Shown: positions 53,589 through 64,000 of the stretch, piece by piece
How positions within the stretch are numbered: the first letter of the stretch is position 1
Layout: the number at the start of each line of letters is the position of its first letter
Source: Schistocerca nitens
Lineage: Eukaryota; Arthropoda; Insecta; Orthoptera; Acrididae
Direction: 5' to 3'
DNA length: 64,000 nucleotides
Assembly (NCBI RefSeq): GCF_023898315.1
Contig: NC_064614.1
Span: 1,050,350,432 to 1,050,414,431, forward strand
Notes under the pieces: generated by a model
Told to the model about the DNA's origin: nothing
What the model saw: only the letters and a program-made list of their open reading frames with translations
Databases searched by the model: none
Position numbers and translations under genes: made by a program

Positions 53589-55093
53589 ATGGGAGTTTTT
53601 CCTTGGCCTATGTTCTTTTCTGCCATTGTTAGAAGAGAGTCTTCCTCTGCGTCTTCCTCTCTGAACAGAATTAACATGATACTGGTTATCATTCTGCTCA
53701 TCATTGCTGGTATTCCTACCGTTTCCGACAGAAGTTGTTTTCTAGCCAATGGTCTTCGTCAATCACTTTTCCTAAAAATGCAGAAAAAGTACGGTGGCTA
53801 CTGCCCACATGTATTTTGGGGTCTTCTGGTAATTTCTTCCAGAGTTCCCATATGATCTCGGAATCACTCCTCCGATTACTCAAGTGAGGCAATCTCCTAT
53901 CCCATGACTCAAAAAATTCTTTCATGTTTATTGGGTCTTTACCATCGAACATTCTCACCATTATAAACTCGTGCCAGAGGATACTTTGTACTCGTATTTG
54001 CTCAGACCAATACTCGTCCAAGAATTTATGTCTAAATTCACTGAAGGCCATTGTTTCAGTAAGTTAATTGCCCATCGTGTAGCATCTCCTGCTAAATCAT
54101 TAATTACGATATTTATTTTTTCCTGATCTGTGATATTTTCAGGAAATAGCCTTTCGCAGTTCTTAATAAAATCCACAGGGGATATCGAGTGTGTTTTCGG
54201 TAAGGGTCGAAGTTTTCTTTGCTCTCTAGTATCTTGTAAATTGGTGTTCTGTTTACCACATTAGGGCCATTACACATAATCTTTCATTATAGGTCACTAA
54301 CTTTTTCTTGTATACTGAAATTATTGCAACATTTCTCTTCGCAAAACTCTACTTTCCTTTTTGGAGTTTTCTCGGTCTCTTGAACAGTCGTTCTCTGTTG
54401 AGAAACCTGTTCTTCTTTCACTTTCGTTATTTCTCTCTTAACATGGGAAAACTTTTCCTCAACCTTTGACTCTACCATAGGTTCGACCTGTTCCTGAATG
54501 TTCTCTGCTTCGGTTAGAAACCTGTCAATTTCTGCCGTATATTAGTTAGAGTTTCAACTAAATCTTTCAAATCTTACGTCGTGTTAATAAGTTACTTGGT
54601 CAGAAAACCTATTTTATTACTAACTTTTTCTAACTTTTGGTTATTCCTTTTCATTTGTTCACTCTCTGTCCTAGGTTTTCCGTTTATACTAGTAGGAATT
54701 TAAGATAGACTTTTGGTGAATTTATCCTGTTCCTGACTAATTTTATTTTGACTTTCAATTTTTTCATTATGAGCCTGCATTTGTTCGCTTAAAATTTAAA
54801 TGTTCTTATTTTGTGCAGTCAGCTGTGTATGCATACTGGGTAGTAATGCATACAAATCAATTGGTCATTGTTCATTTTGTTTACTGTTGTCTGCTCCCTT
54901 CGTCTTCCTTCTCTGAACCTACTTCTTTCTTAATCTGAGATTGGCTTAACAGCATAGAAGTCTCGTTCCCCAAGTCAATATTTTCAACCTGATTTTTCAT
55001 CAGGAAAATCTTTCTCTTTCGGTCCTGCTCCTGATCACTGTTTACAAAAGTGTCATCACTGTTATCCTCCTGACTTATTTCTCTATATTTCAT
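53589..55093 (-). pseudogene. Gag-like gene of the gypsy-like element
   Basis: The probable start is at 55093 (MKYREISQEDNSDDTFVNSD). A long, charged, coiled-coil-like stretch follows (for example FSHVKREITKVKEEQVSQQ near 54420), then a capsid-like part: FIKNCERLFPENITDQEKIN, VINDLAGDATRWAINLLKQW and, in a shifted frame, FSEFRHKFLDEYWSEQIRVQ and FFESWDRRLPHL. The F-x-x-C/FLE-x-WD and GDA-x-x-W patterns are typical of retrotransposon gag. Beyond it is a basic tail without a CCHC zinc knuckle. Several stops and at least one frame shift near 54010-54050. Confidence 0.75.
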
Positions 55094-55261
55094 ATATTTC
55101 TCTTTATGAATTTATAACAATCGCTTAAACCACATATATAATAATTTATACGGTTGTACATTTCTCTTAACTGCTTTAACAAATCCTTGCCCCTGAGACC
55201 TTTATACGTCTTCCAAAAGACTTCTACATACCTGTAAAATGTATAACTGTGCTGTAAAAGG

Positions 55262-55279
55262 TCCTGTCGCCAGGCGCCA
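55262..55279 (-). other. Primer-binding-like site
   Basis: On the minus strand the sequence TGGCGCCTGGCGACAGGA follows the inner edge of the 5' LTR by a few bases. TGGCGCC is a common start of tRNA-primed sites in LTR elements. The same block appears in the inverted leader copy at 53071. The tRNA species was not determined. Confidence 0.55.
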
Positions 55280-55289
55280 CGTACAACCC

Positions 55290-56775
55290 TACCACTAGTA
55301 TTGTAATTTAGTATACTTTTACCTAAATAACATATAACTCTGTCTCTATGTTGCAACGTTTAACCTTGATACTAAATTTAGTTTATTTGTCAAATAAAGT
55401 ACACTATGGGAGGATAATCCTGTTAATAGGAAAATCTAATCGATAGAGTTACCCTTGTTACAGCATTTGACCGTGTGTGGTGTCTAATGGATAAGTAAAT
55501 CAGACTATTCACTTCTTTTCCTAAGACCTTATCCAGCAGTTGGATAGAAACGCAGAGTGAATAATATTATATTGAAGCTAGGAATTTCCAAGTTCATTTA
55601 GTGGTTTAAAATACGCGCTAATGGTCGCCAGCCTATCCAGGCAATGAAACAATGAAGTATTGGAAACGCAGAGGTATGAATTTTGCCTACTTTCTTGCTG
55701 CTGTTTAATTTTCTTCTTCCTACTGGGATTTACTTTCAAAAACCATTATTCTTTGAACTATGTATAGTTATTTAATAGATTCCAGTAACTAGGCTTCACT
55801 GTGATTGAATTTTATGTAAGAAAACTTTTACTATTACTCTTTGCAATAGTTAAGAACATTTTCTCATTGTTTGCACAAAAAAATTTAAATGGTACCTCTT
55901 TATATTAACTTGGCACTTCATAAGTCTGTAAACAGGATATTCCAATTAATCAAACACCAGGAAGGAACCCTATATAGGTGCATGATTAGGATGAAATAAC
56001 AGCGTGAACCAGTTTCTTTAAAGCTTAAGAATGATTATAGAAACACAGTTTAAATTAATGGTTCACGCTGTGCAAAAGTAAAATACAAAAAAAATTTTAT
56101 CTGGTGGCTGTTGGCTTGGGAGTGGCGAACAATTATGACGGCTTCACTACCCACAGTACGGCCTGCAAGTATATTGCTGGCTCAATTTCTCTTCTTGGCG
56201 TCGTTCAGTTTTACATACAGTAGACCAACAGCTTGCAGGTATGCCGTAAGCCGTTTGCAGTCTTCATCGAGGCAAGTTTTGTGCAAATCTGCAGGCAAGG
56301 CTTCTCCTGCTCCACAATGGTGTTGCCTCAATCAGTGCTGCCTACAGACTGTGTGACTTACTTCCCGCACTTGGTCTAGGTAGCGCGCCAAGTCGCCGTT
56401 GCCACCTTTTCCACTCCCCAGAGCCACTCTCGTTTCAAACAAAAGCACACTGGATTTTACATAACACCTTTTTCTTAAGTTGTTCCTAAGCGTGATCATT
56501 TCTTAAACTCTCAAATTTACATCAATATGAACACAAATATTTAAAAAAAGTACAAAACGTCATCAGAAAATTATGTAACGTAGTAAACAATTTACATAGT
56601 ATTTTACATACATTATTCACATACAATGCAAAGATGTTCAAACTCCAGTATAACACACTTTACATCTGCAGGAAATATAGTACCAAGGCGAAAGTTTTAA
56701 AGCAAATAAAATTATATCAATTTAAATGAACTGTAAAAAAACAATGTTATATGTTCTCTTTTTTATTTGATAAGT
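55290..56775 (-). repeat. 5' LTR of the gypsy-like element
   Basis: It is collinear with 45676-46705 except for about 650 bp present only here (roughly 55760-56400), which includes a 13-bp perfect inverted repeat ACAGCGTGAACCA (55999-56011 and 56059-56071), and a ~230-bp segment present only in the other LTR. The inner edge (55290-55330) is the same as the start of the inverted leader copy at 53014. Confidence 0.75.
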
Positions 56776-59149
56776 CACACTTCATACTTAACACTCAATA
56801 TTGTTCAGACAGAGGTCTTTAATAGTTGTTATGTTACGGCACAGAGGTTCTGAGTACAAGCAATGTGAACTTTTGCTGTCAGTAGTTTGTTGTTGCCGGT
56901 GTAGCATTTGCGTGTATTAAGTGACAAAGCTTGGTGTCGATCATGCTGCTGGGCGGTTTGGAAAAATAAGTAAGAGAACTCAGATATGCAGACGCAGTGT
57001 TCCTTACTGGTCTTCCGCATATCATTGCAGATGTTCCGCAAAGCTTCACTGTCCTACGGTCACTCATTTGAGACCGGTTTCGTCTCAGGTCGCACTGTAG
57101 CTGCTCAATCTGTTCCCGTCAACTCGTTTGAGGTGGCCGTAAAACCATCCACGTCCTTTGCGGATTGTGTTTGCAGTTTTCTTTGTTGTGCGATAACTTT
57201 ATTGTTGTGTCTTTATTGATGGATCTGTTCTTGTAATTCTATCCCACGATGCCACCATGCCTTGCGCTCTTCTTTTTCCAGTTCTGTAGTCAATAATAAT
57301 GAATTAATAATGAAGAGTACTGTACAACAAGAGCCACAAAAGAAAATACAACAAAAATTTTGAAGGGAAGTTAGGACAAACTATGATTAGAACAATATAT
57401 TAATACAACGAACTACAGATAGATGCATCTACTTTCGTAACCTTCACGCGCTTCGGAATGCGGTTATGTGGATATGTCTACTGGTTTCCCTACGCCATGA
57501 ACAAACATGTTCCACCTCTGCAGCTAAATCTACATTCTCTACGTGTACTGTCAGTGAACACCAATACAGGTATTATTCTCGTGCAAATAGTCCACTGTTA
57601 TGCGTGGGCTGTCGGCTCCTTGGCACAGTACAGTTTCCATACTACCTAAATTACACAATTTGTTCCATTGAAAACGCTGCTACTGTGCGATTGCGCAACT
57701 ATGTCATTACACCACCTGAAGAATACTTCCTTCGTTTCCGTCAGCGTCCCATGATCTGAGATACGTCAGCTTAAAGTAACGATAAAACCTAAATAAAAGT
57801 TTAAAAAATGGAAGTGTATAAAAATGCAAGCCTATGAATATGTAGATTAATTCCATAATTAATATCACACTGTTTATTCACATGTCATTACGAATCAGTG
57901 CATTCACATACTTACTGCACACAATAACTAATCTTCCTTCCGGTTGACATCACAACCATTATGATATTACTGCCTCTGCATTTTAATGAGTCTTCATTTG
58001 TCTCATCTACACTTTGTATTATTCAATCAATCTGTCGTCTAGTACATACTTAAGTAATGTGTCTCAAACAAGAAGTATGTTTCAACTGATTTTTTTAAAC
58101 TGTTCCAATTATCTCTTTTTCTTGAACAGATTGTTGTCAACAATCCTAATTCCAACCTGGAAGAAGTTTTCGGGGGGTTCAAATCCCGCAGTAGTTATTC
58201 ATTGTTTGGATGTCAGGAGTGTAATGAGTCAGCAGTGAACCTTTCATATCTCAAAACACCCTCATGATCAACTTTCCTAAAGAAATGTAACGTTTGGTTT
58301 TTTAGCTGAAGGTTAAGGTGGAATTTTACATATTATGCTCTGAAGTCTGTTGGATTCGCACTGACGGACCCCCGTCTACCCATTGAAAAGAGCTTTTGTT
58401 TCCTTTCAAACGGTGGTAAGTGTAATTTTGACATTTACATACGTTTCTGTTTTTGTTTGGGCGTTAGTTGACATGATACGCAACGGTCACAAACGTCGCA
58501 ATATTTTAAGAAATCGTACACGTTTGCAAGCTATGAACTGTCCCTAACGCTCTGCTCAAACGCAGTATCATCAGTTCTGGCTATTCGTGAATAATCATTC
58601 GCTCAGCTGCATGTTCCTGTATGTCTTCGAAGTGGATGTCCTTCCAGAACGCGCTTCATCGCAGACAGATAGATAGATATATACTTTTAAAGCGATTTAT
58701 CCACTCGCAAATTTTTCATTCAGGACGTCCACAGTACAGCTGCATTCTGCAAGGAATCTTCACTGCTTCAATCGACAGAGAGTGTAGAAAATGAATCACT
58801 TCTCTCCTTTCCCCCTTCTATCATCGCGGTAACAGGGCACTCATAATTAGAACCCAGATTTTGGTGTCGTAAAAATCCACGTTAGGCGACTAAAATAGGC
58901 CGTAAAAATATTACGCAAAAAAATAAACATAACTTACAACACACAGTGTTGACATATGGGCACATTATTGTTAATTAAAAGCATGGAAAATGAAAATATG
59001 CACAGTTACACAAGACAGCAAACAATACATTACTTTAAGTGATCCCAAATATTTTTAGGTTTTCCAAGATGAAAATGGGTATAAAATGTATAAAGCCATT
59101 TGTTGAAATACGTGTAATATATAGTATAATAAATGCCGGATAAACCAGT
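56776..59149. other. Unassigned stretch
   Basis: Short overlapping frames on both strands, including a 97-residue frame at 57466-57759, lack recognisable domains. A GATA-like run (AGATAGATAGATATATA) is at 58670-58685. No element ends were found. Confidence 0.5.
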
Positions 59150-60425
59150 GGTATCAGTCATTCAAACCCTGGTTGGCTCCGCGGTAAGTGAAACCTCTAG
59201 GTTTTTCGCAGAAAAGCTATGGTGCTTGTCGGGCAGCATTAATTTATAGCCGCGCGGGATTAGCTGAGCGGTCTTAGGCGCTGCAGTCATGGACTGTGCG
59301 GCTGGTCCCGGCGGAGGTTCGAGTCCTCCATCGGGCATGGGTGTGCGTGTTTGTCCTTAGGATAATCTAAGTTAAGTAGTGTGTAAGCTTAGGGACTGAT
59401 GACCTTAGCAGTTAAGTCCCATAAGATTTCACACATTAATTTATATACTGAAAAAGAACGTTCCACGTATCGGATGTGAGAGCGGCGTACTTCACTTTCG
59501 GCACATGTTGTGCAGGAATGGCGCACTCATGGAAGCTGGATTTTACGATAAGTATGTATCCTGCTGTGCATAAGTCCTCTAGGCCGACGTTCTTCAAAAT
59601 CTTTTGCAATTTAAACTGCCTTTTTTCTACTTCACCTGGTGCTTCATTACTTTTATTTTCAGCTTCTTCCAGTAAAGAACTGTTCGCGTAAATAGGTTTC
59701 CCTGATAGTTCTAATTCGGAAATAATAACTGCCGTTAATGTTTAATTGGTTCTAATATAAGGCAACTACCGTTGGATTGAGGGATCTTTGAGTAACTGTT
59801 TTGCTGAATTTACAGAGGCGGCACCCTGGTAAATTTTCATTTATCTTCTGGTCTGTTTGGAGGTGCTTACTGTAATATTCCACAACTGCTAACCACGTGC
59901 CCCTGCGGATAACAACAGGTTCAGGTGGAAAGGGGGGATCTAGAAGTTCTTCTTTGAATGCCTGTACCCCTCATGGTGCCTTAGCAAAACTTCCTTTACC
60001 GTAGATATTAATGTATTTACCTTATGCAGTTATAGCCCCATTTGCTGTGTTTACGTTTGAGATCAAGTGCTACACAAGTTACATGCAGCATCAAAATGTA
60101 GAATACTTGTAACAACTGAAACGCTGCAATCATATATGCAATGCTATTTGTAAAGGCCTGAAGCACTTGCTTTTGCCCACACCGTTTGGATATAGCACCT
60201 TCAGTCCATAGTTGACAAAGTGTGCAACTGTTTTCTGGTTAGTCTTTGGGAGTTGTTTTGAACAAATCAGATAAGCCTTGGATGGCACATTTGGCTTCAC
60301 AATGCCAACAATCAGATTTACAGTGTACCGATCAAGATTGTCAGTAGTTTCATCAACAGATCCTCCTGTGCAAGACTCGCAAAGATCTCAGATTCTGTTT
60401 TCACGTTGCCTGCATGTCCTTTACA
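59150..60425 (-). pseudogene. hAT-type transposase remnant
   Basis: The minus strand, read downward, contains VDETTDNLDRYTVNLIVG then KPNVPSKAYLIC (60380-60260), KTNQKTVAHFVNYGL, FAKAP-GVQAFKEEL, DPPFPPEPVVIRRGTWLAV followed by VEYYSKHL (about 59950-59880), and after many breaks YVERSFSVYKLML (about 59465-59433 and, past the SINE, to 59220) with HHSFSAKNLEV. These match the catalytic-core VDETTD block, the PPxPVxTRWGTWL block and the C-terminal VERSFS dimerisation region of hAT transposases. The N-terminal zinc finger is not visible. The SINE at 59249-59433 splits the last motif. Confidence 0.8.
59237..59445 (+). repeat. tRNA-SINE, third type, with duplication
   Basis: The insert at 59249-59433 is flanked by CATTAATTTATA (59237-59248, 59434-59445). 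Head: A box TAGCTGAGCGG and B box GGTTCGAGTCC. Body: GTGTTTGTCCTTAGGATAAT, then TAGCAGTTAAGTCCCATAAG. It differs from the 18.6-kb type in head and body but shares the short GTCCCATA string. Confidence 0.92.
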
Positions 60426-60477
60426 TCAAAATTGAGCTCAGCAACATGAAAATTATAATGAAAGTGAACAACTGACA

Positions 60478-60665
60478 TGGGTGTGCGTGCGTGTGTGTTG
60501 TCCTTAGCGTAAGTTAGTTTAAGTTAGATTAAGTAGTGCGTAAGCCTAGGGTCTATGACCACAGCAGTTTCGTCCCATAGTTGGTTGGTTTGTGGGATTG
60601 AAGGGACCAGACTGCTACGGTCATCGGTCCCTTTCCCATAGTCCCTACCACAAATTTCGAAATTT
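60478..60665 (+). repeat. Truncated SINE (third type) with a nested fragment
   Basis: 60478-60580 is the 3' body of the same family as 59249-59433 (TGTCCTTAGCGTAAGTTAG, then AGCAGTTTCGTCCCATAG). A 53-bp fragment (60581-60633: TTGGTTGGTTTGTGGGATTG, then GGTCATCGGTCCC) is inserted and flanked by TCCCATAG (60573-60580, 60634-60641). After it the host SINE tail (TACCACAAATTTCGAAATTT) resumes. Confidence 0.75.
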
Positions 60666-61174
60666 GAATAATTGAGTCGCAGTGTCTGTTAGGATAACTT
60701 CAAACAATGTTTACAAAATAATCTGCTTCAAGAATACTCTGATGTCGAAACATGTGAGAAGAAATTCGCAATTCCGAAATGACAGGAAAGACTAAGAAGC
60801 ATAAAACGTAAAAAAATGTGGCAACTAACCTTTTAGTTGAATGCTTGGCAGACAGTACTTCTTCCATCTGTAGTATAGTTAGGCCTGAGAACTATCCCGT
60901 TTTAGACCAGAGAGTCGGGTTTTTAAATAAATTAATATTTGCTAATTTCGTATTTTTAAAATTTTCACAGAAAACTAATATTAAAATTTACTTTTTAATT
61001 TGCTTATCCTTTGGATGCAGTATTATGTACCAGATAGTGTCACAAGGTCAGAGCATTGTAAATTTGAGGCAACGAATTCCAATGTATTTTAATATACGTT
61101 GTTGCGTTTTGTTCGACAAGCCGTGTCAAACAGGTCAAATAGGCTTTATATTTTCATTACACCGATTTTTACCG

Positions 61175-61444
61175 CACCACGGTGTTCACTGTCGTCCATT
61201 TCTGACAGTTGTTCAACTTGCGCTAGCAGTGCCACCGTCCACTGGGTTTGTTGAGTGGATTTTCAGTATAATGCTAAATATATGAAGCAATGAAAGAAAC
61301 AGACTGAAAGTGAAAATGGGGAAAGCCGAATTACTAGCGAATTTTAACTACCTTATTAAATGTGCTGAATCTACTAAATTTGTCATATTCAACAACAGGA
61401 AGGAACTCGCTAAAGCTGTTAAGTCAGAAAAGAAGTATGACTTT
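61175..61444 (+). pseudogene. hAT dimerisation-domain fragment, other strand
   Basis: VVQLALAVPPSTGFVEWIFS at the end of the 60818-61285 frame matches the C-terminal hAT motif LALxxPxSTAxVERxFS, with Trp in place of Arg. After a stop at 61283-61285 the similarity goes on as NERNRLKVKMGKAELLANFN and KKYDFKI to about 61444. It lies on the plus strand and belongs to a different hAT family from the remnant at 59-60.4 kb. The first two thirds of the 155-residue frame (60818-61175) have no visible hAT similarity. Confidence 0.72.
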
Positions 61445-61537
61445 AAGATATAACTAGCAAAGAAACTAGATACTTGCAGAAATTTCTGGATTCCCAGTAT
61501 TAACTGTATCTTGTTGAATAAATGCATGCTTCCTGTT

Positions 61538-61655
61538 GTTTGTGGAGTTGTAACAAAAATTCTAGAATGGTCTAGTTTTCCTACAATGAAGTACCGTGTG
61601 TAACCAATGAGTGGGGTAAGATTTTTTCCTACAGTGTCTAGGCAGCTTGAACTAT
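61538..61655 (+). repeat. 118-bp direct repeat, copy 1
   Basis: It runs from GTTTGTGGAGTTGTAACAAA to AGGCAGCTTGAACTAT. A second copy 394 bp downstream is nearly identical (2 differences seen). Confidence 0.93.
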
Positions 61656-61931
61656 GTATGTATGGTGTAACGTGTTTTGAATAAAATAATAATAATAGCA
61701 GTAATATAATAGTAATAATTGATTTTTGAATTGTCCGGTTTTGGCTCGAGTTGAAGTTTGCAACCCTTCGCATAATACAGAAACTCTGACGGCCTCAGTC
61801 TTATACGGCTAGATTTTGATCTAAATGTTTTCGCGTTTTCTTCTGTTGAACTGTTCAAGCACTGAAACTAGGATAGATTTTGAGCAATGAAAATGTTACA
61901 CTTTATATGTCCATTGGTACACCATTTACTA

Positions 61932-62049
61932 GTTTGTGGAGTTGTAACAAAAATTCTACAATGGTCTAGTTTTCCTACAATGAAGTACCGTGTGTAACCA
62001 ATGAGTGGGGTAAGATTTTTTCCTACAATGTCTAGGCAGCTTGAACTAT
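61932..62049 (+). repeat. 118-bp direct repeat, copy 2
   Basis: Same sequence as 61538-61655 except ATTCTACAATGG for ATTCTAGAATGG and CTACAATGTC for CTACAGTGTC. Flanking sequence is unrelated on both sides. Confidence 0.93.
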
Positions 62050-63060
62050 TTCCTTTTTATTTTTTACAAATTATCGCCTTCAGTCCTCCCACCCCCGATT
62101 CTTGTTAGCAATTCTAAGCTTTTGAAAATACAAGAATTTTATGTTGTATTAAGGAAATAAGGATTTTAAAGCTAAAATCGGTGAACATTGGTGTTATCAA
62201 CGAAATAGACTGTTTTATGTGCTATAAAGTTGACGGTCTCAAATATGATTAGTCATGGAACGCATAGGTACAAGATTATTTGACATTACAAACTGAGGAA
62301 AAGAATTTAACGTAACAGTCCGCTGTCTGTTCATAACGAAATCGAATGAAATAATGCACAAGAACAACACTGAAGTCATCACCAGCAACACAAATTTTCA
62401 TTTTGTTTCTGTTGACAACCCAGTTTTTAAAGTTACGGATTTTTGTATTTTGTCCATAAATTTAATTAGACTTAATTTTTTGGAATAAGTTTACTGGAAA
62501 CATTAAAAAGTTTTAGAATGCACTAGAGTAATTCATTGAAAGCAATAAATAGTTTTTTAGAATTTTAAAATACGAAGTACACTGCTAGATTACAATATTT
62601 ACAGATGGTGGGCATCAATTATAGCACCATGCTGGTATTACAAGGGAAGAGGTATGTCATTGTTAAGTCAGTGTTGTCAAAATACGGAGCAGAAAAGAAT
62701 GCCATTGCTTTTCGATTTGTCTTCGTAATTACTGACGCTTTTCTAGAGTGTATAGTGGATTCGAATATGTAGTCAGCTGATGCACCTTAGTACTTACTTA
62801 GATTGTTACAATTTGCCTAATTACAGGTCTTCTTCTATATACTGTATACTATCCTGTAATGTGATAAGGGTAACTAGTATGAAAGAGGAACCATGAGCTC
62901 ACACTGATATCTGACTGTGACGTCAAAGAAATGAAGCCATGACTTTGGAGAGCTCAGCTATTCAGCTGAGAGACGACACGAGAGCTGAGGCCGTGCATCA
63001 GCACCCCATGGGAACAACGCAGCCGACTGGGTAGGGGTGGCATCCCCCGTTGTGATGCGA
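62050..63060. other. Unassigned AT-rich stretch
   Basis: No long frame, no repeat ends or tandem structure noticed. Confidence 0.5.
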
Positions 63061-63089
63061 GCCGTGCTCGATATTAGTTTTTCAAACTT

Positions 63090-63480
63090 TGCGCTCCGCG
63101 CCGTGCCATGCCGCGGTGTCAGCTGCGCCGCGTGTGCTCAGAGGTTGGCTGCCTGCCAGGGGCTTCCCCGCCGCCGCCACTTTAAACACCTCACGCGGGG
63201 ACTGGCTGGGCCAGGCCGGGCTGGGATTCCATTATTGGGCGCCATCTATCAGCAGGATTGCGCTCCGCGGCGCTCACGATTCACCGCCTTGGCAGACAAC
63301 TACGTACCATCCCCCCCGCCCCCGCCCCACCACTCCCCTCCTCTTCCTGCTTTCCACTTTTTCCCTCGGCGTGTCTCCCTCCCACCCTCCCCGTGTCGCT
63401 CCTTGCACGTCTGCAAATGCTTCCGCACACAGATCTCCCGGTCCATCCGTCTTAACAACGTCCGTTGTTAACGCCGCCGC
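63090..63480. other. CpG-rich block, possibly regulatory or exon-adjacent
   Basis: Abundant CG dinucleotides (CGCTCCGCGCCGTGCC, CCCCGCCGCCGCCACT, TGCGCTCCGCGGCGCTC). The 144- and 186-residue frames here overlap on the same strand in different phases and are Ser/Pro/Arg-rich without a domain, so I do not call them genes. C-rich low complexity at 63308-63400. It could be a promoter-like island of a host gene; inference from composition only. Confidence 0.4.
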
Positions 63481-63728
63481 TATCGACAGTCAATACGGAA
63501 TGGCTTGTCGTCCAGTACGGATCGTGCAAGTGGTGGATACCACCAATAATTTCTCAAGGCGGGAGCAGCTTCAATGCAACGCAGTACAGCTCTTTACGTT
63601 CCTTACTCATGTCCTTCCCTTCAGGGCCTATCGCAAATCCGACAACTAAAATGAAGCTCTTTATTGACACAAAGCAAAATGATACATTTCCAGAATGGAT
63701 AAATAAATTTTATTTCAGTTTTAATATG

Positions 63729-63960
63729 CAATTTCGCGTCTTGGTTCAAATGGTTCAAATGGCTCTGAGCACTATGGGACTTAACATCTTAGGTCATCAG
63801 TCCCCTAGAACTTAGAACTACTTAAACCTAACTAACCTAAGGACATCACACACATCCATGCCCGAGGCAGGATTCAAGCCTGCCACCGTATCAGTCCTGC
63901 GGTTCCGGACTACAGCGCCTAGAACCGCACGGCGACCGCGGCCGGCCAATTTGGCGTCTT
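63729..63960 (-). repeat. tRNA-SINE, full length, with duplication
   Basis: The SINE at 63743-63946 starts GGTTCAAATGGTTCAAATGG and ends GGCGACCGCGGCCGGC. The 14-bp duplication is CAATTTCGCGTCTT at 63729-63742 and CAATTTGGCGTCTT at 63947-63960 (one mismatch). Confidence 0.93.
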
Positions 63961-64000
63961 CGATATAATACTAAAGTAGATTAGTTACTGAAGAGATCCA

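Larger units (their letters stand above)
45676..56775 (-). mobile_element. Ty3/gypsy-like LTR retrotransposon, rearranged
   Basis: Two related long repeats lie at 45676-46705 and 55290-56775. Between them on the minus strand are, in order, a primer-binding-like site, gag, an inverted copy of the leader, LINE D, an acidic coding stretch, and integrase. This order fits a minus-strand element whose 5' LTR is at the high coordinate. No reverse transcriptase or RNase H was found. The LTRs differ from each other by indels of several hundred bases, so the insertion is old. No target-site duplication was recognised. Confidence 0.82.

Noticed and set aside
60818..61285. 155-residue intact gene
   Set aside because: Only its last ~35 residues match a hAT dimerisation motif and similarity goes on past its stop. 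The upstream part looks like a chance extension.
63037..63815. Long overlapping frames (144, 186 and 116 residues) at the right edge
   Set aside because: They overlap in different phases in GC-rich DNA and one runs into a SINE. This pattern is expected by chance.

Overview
This window reads as intergenic or intronic DNA of a large, repeat-rich insect genome, most probably an orthopteran of the Schistocerca (grasshopper/locust) type. That assignment rests on recognising repeat families from memory: a tRNA-derived SINE whose 3' tail ends CCATTTGAACCATTT, RTE-like LINEs with GACTGATGAC-A(n) or ACAACAACAAC tails, a solo LTR starting TGTGGTGTCACC, and a Tc1 element with CACTCCTGGAAAT ends. No database was searched. 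I found no convincing host protein-coding gene. Nearly every recognisable open frame is part of a transposable element, and almost all of these are broken.

Layout. 0-4.5 kb: a gag-like remnant, a 5S-rRNA-derived SINE, a decayed RTE-like LINE (copy A) with a nested SINE, and a possible retroviral-protease remnant. 4.5-5.9 kb: a Tc1-like element with an open transposase frame. 5.9-10.4 kb: mostly unassigned AT-rich DNA, then a GC-rich block. 10.5-17 kb: three copies of a roughly 480-bp repeat, one junction of which holds an internally deleted piggyBac element, and a nearly complete RTE-like LINE (copy B). 17-22 kb: fragments of two other LINE types with nested SINEs. 22-24.6 kb: an old Tc1 element split by a younger one. 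24.6-29.7 kb: RTE-like LINE copy C with a tRNA-like head, directly abutting a mariner that carries an 804-bp solo LTR. 30.1-33.4 kb: a DD41D mariner-like element split by a second copy of the 4.5-kb Tc1. 34-42.4 kb: a tRNA-like tandem repeat, tandem repeats, a second solo LTR, a foldback element, another DD41D element and a degenerate satellite. 42.4-44.9 kb: two DD41D-type copies, one complete with long inverted repeats. 45.7-56.8 kb: a Ty3/gypsy-like LTR retrotransposon on the minus strand, with RTE-like LINE copy D inside it and an inverted copy of its own leader next to a near-perfect hairpin. 59-61.5 kb: fragments of two hAT transposases on opposite strands. The window ends in a GC-rich block and one more SINE.

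Together these give a readable insertion history: several host/guest pairs are fixed by target-site duplications (TA for Tc1/mariner, TTAA for piggyBac, 5 bp for LTRs, 12-14 bp for SINEs). The observations most worth a second look are (1) two DD41D elements and one mariner that carry an inverted copy of the transposase 3' coding end at their opposite end, (2) a Tc1 subfamily with 32 rather than 34 residues between the second Asp and the Glu in both copies, (3) a LINE with a tRNA-like A-box/B-box head, and (4) the inverted leader copy and 48-bp-arm hairpin inside the gypsy element. None of these is shown here to be a new biological system; they are candidates.
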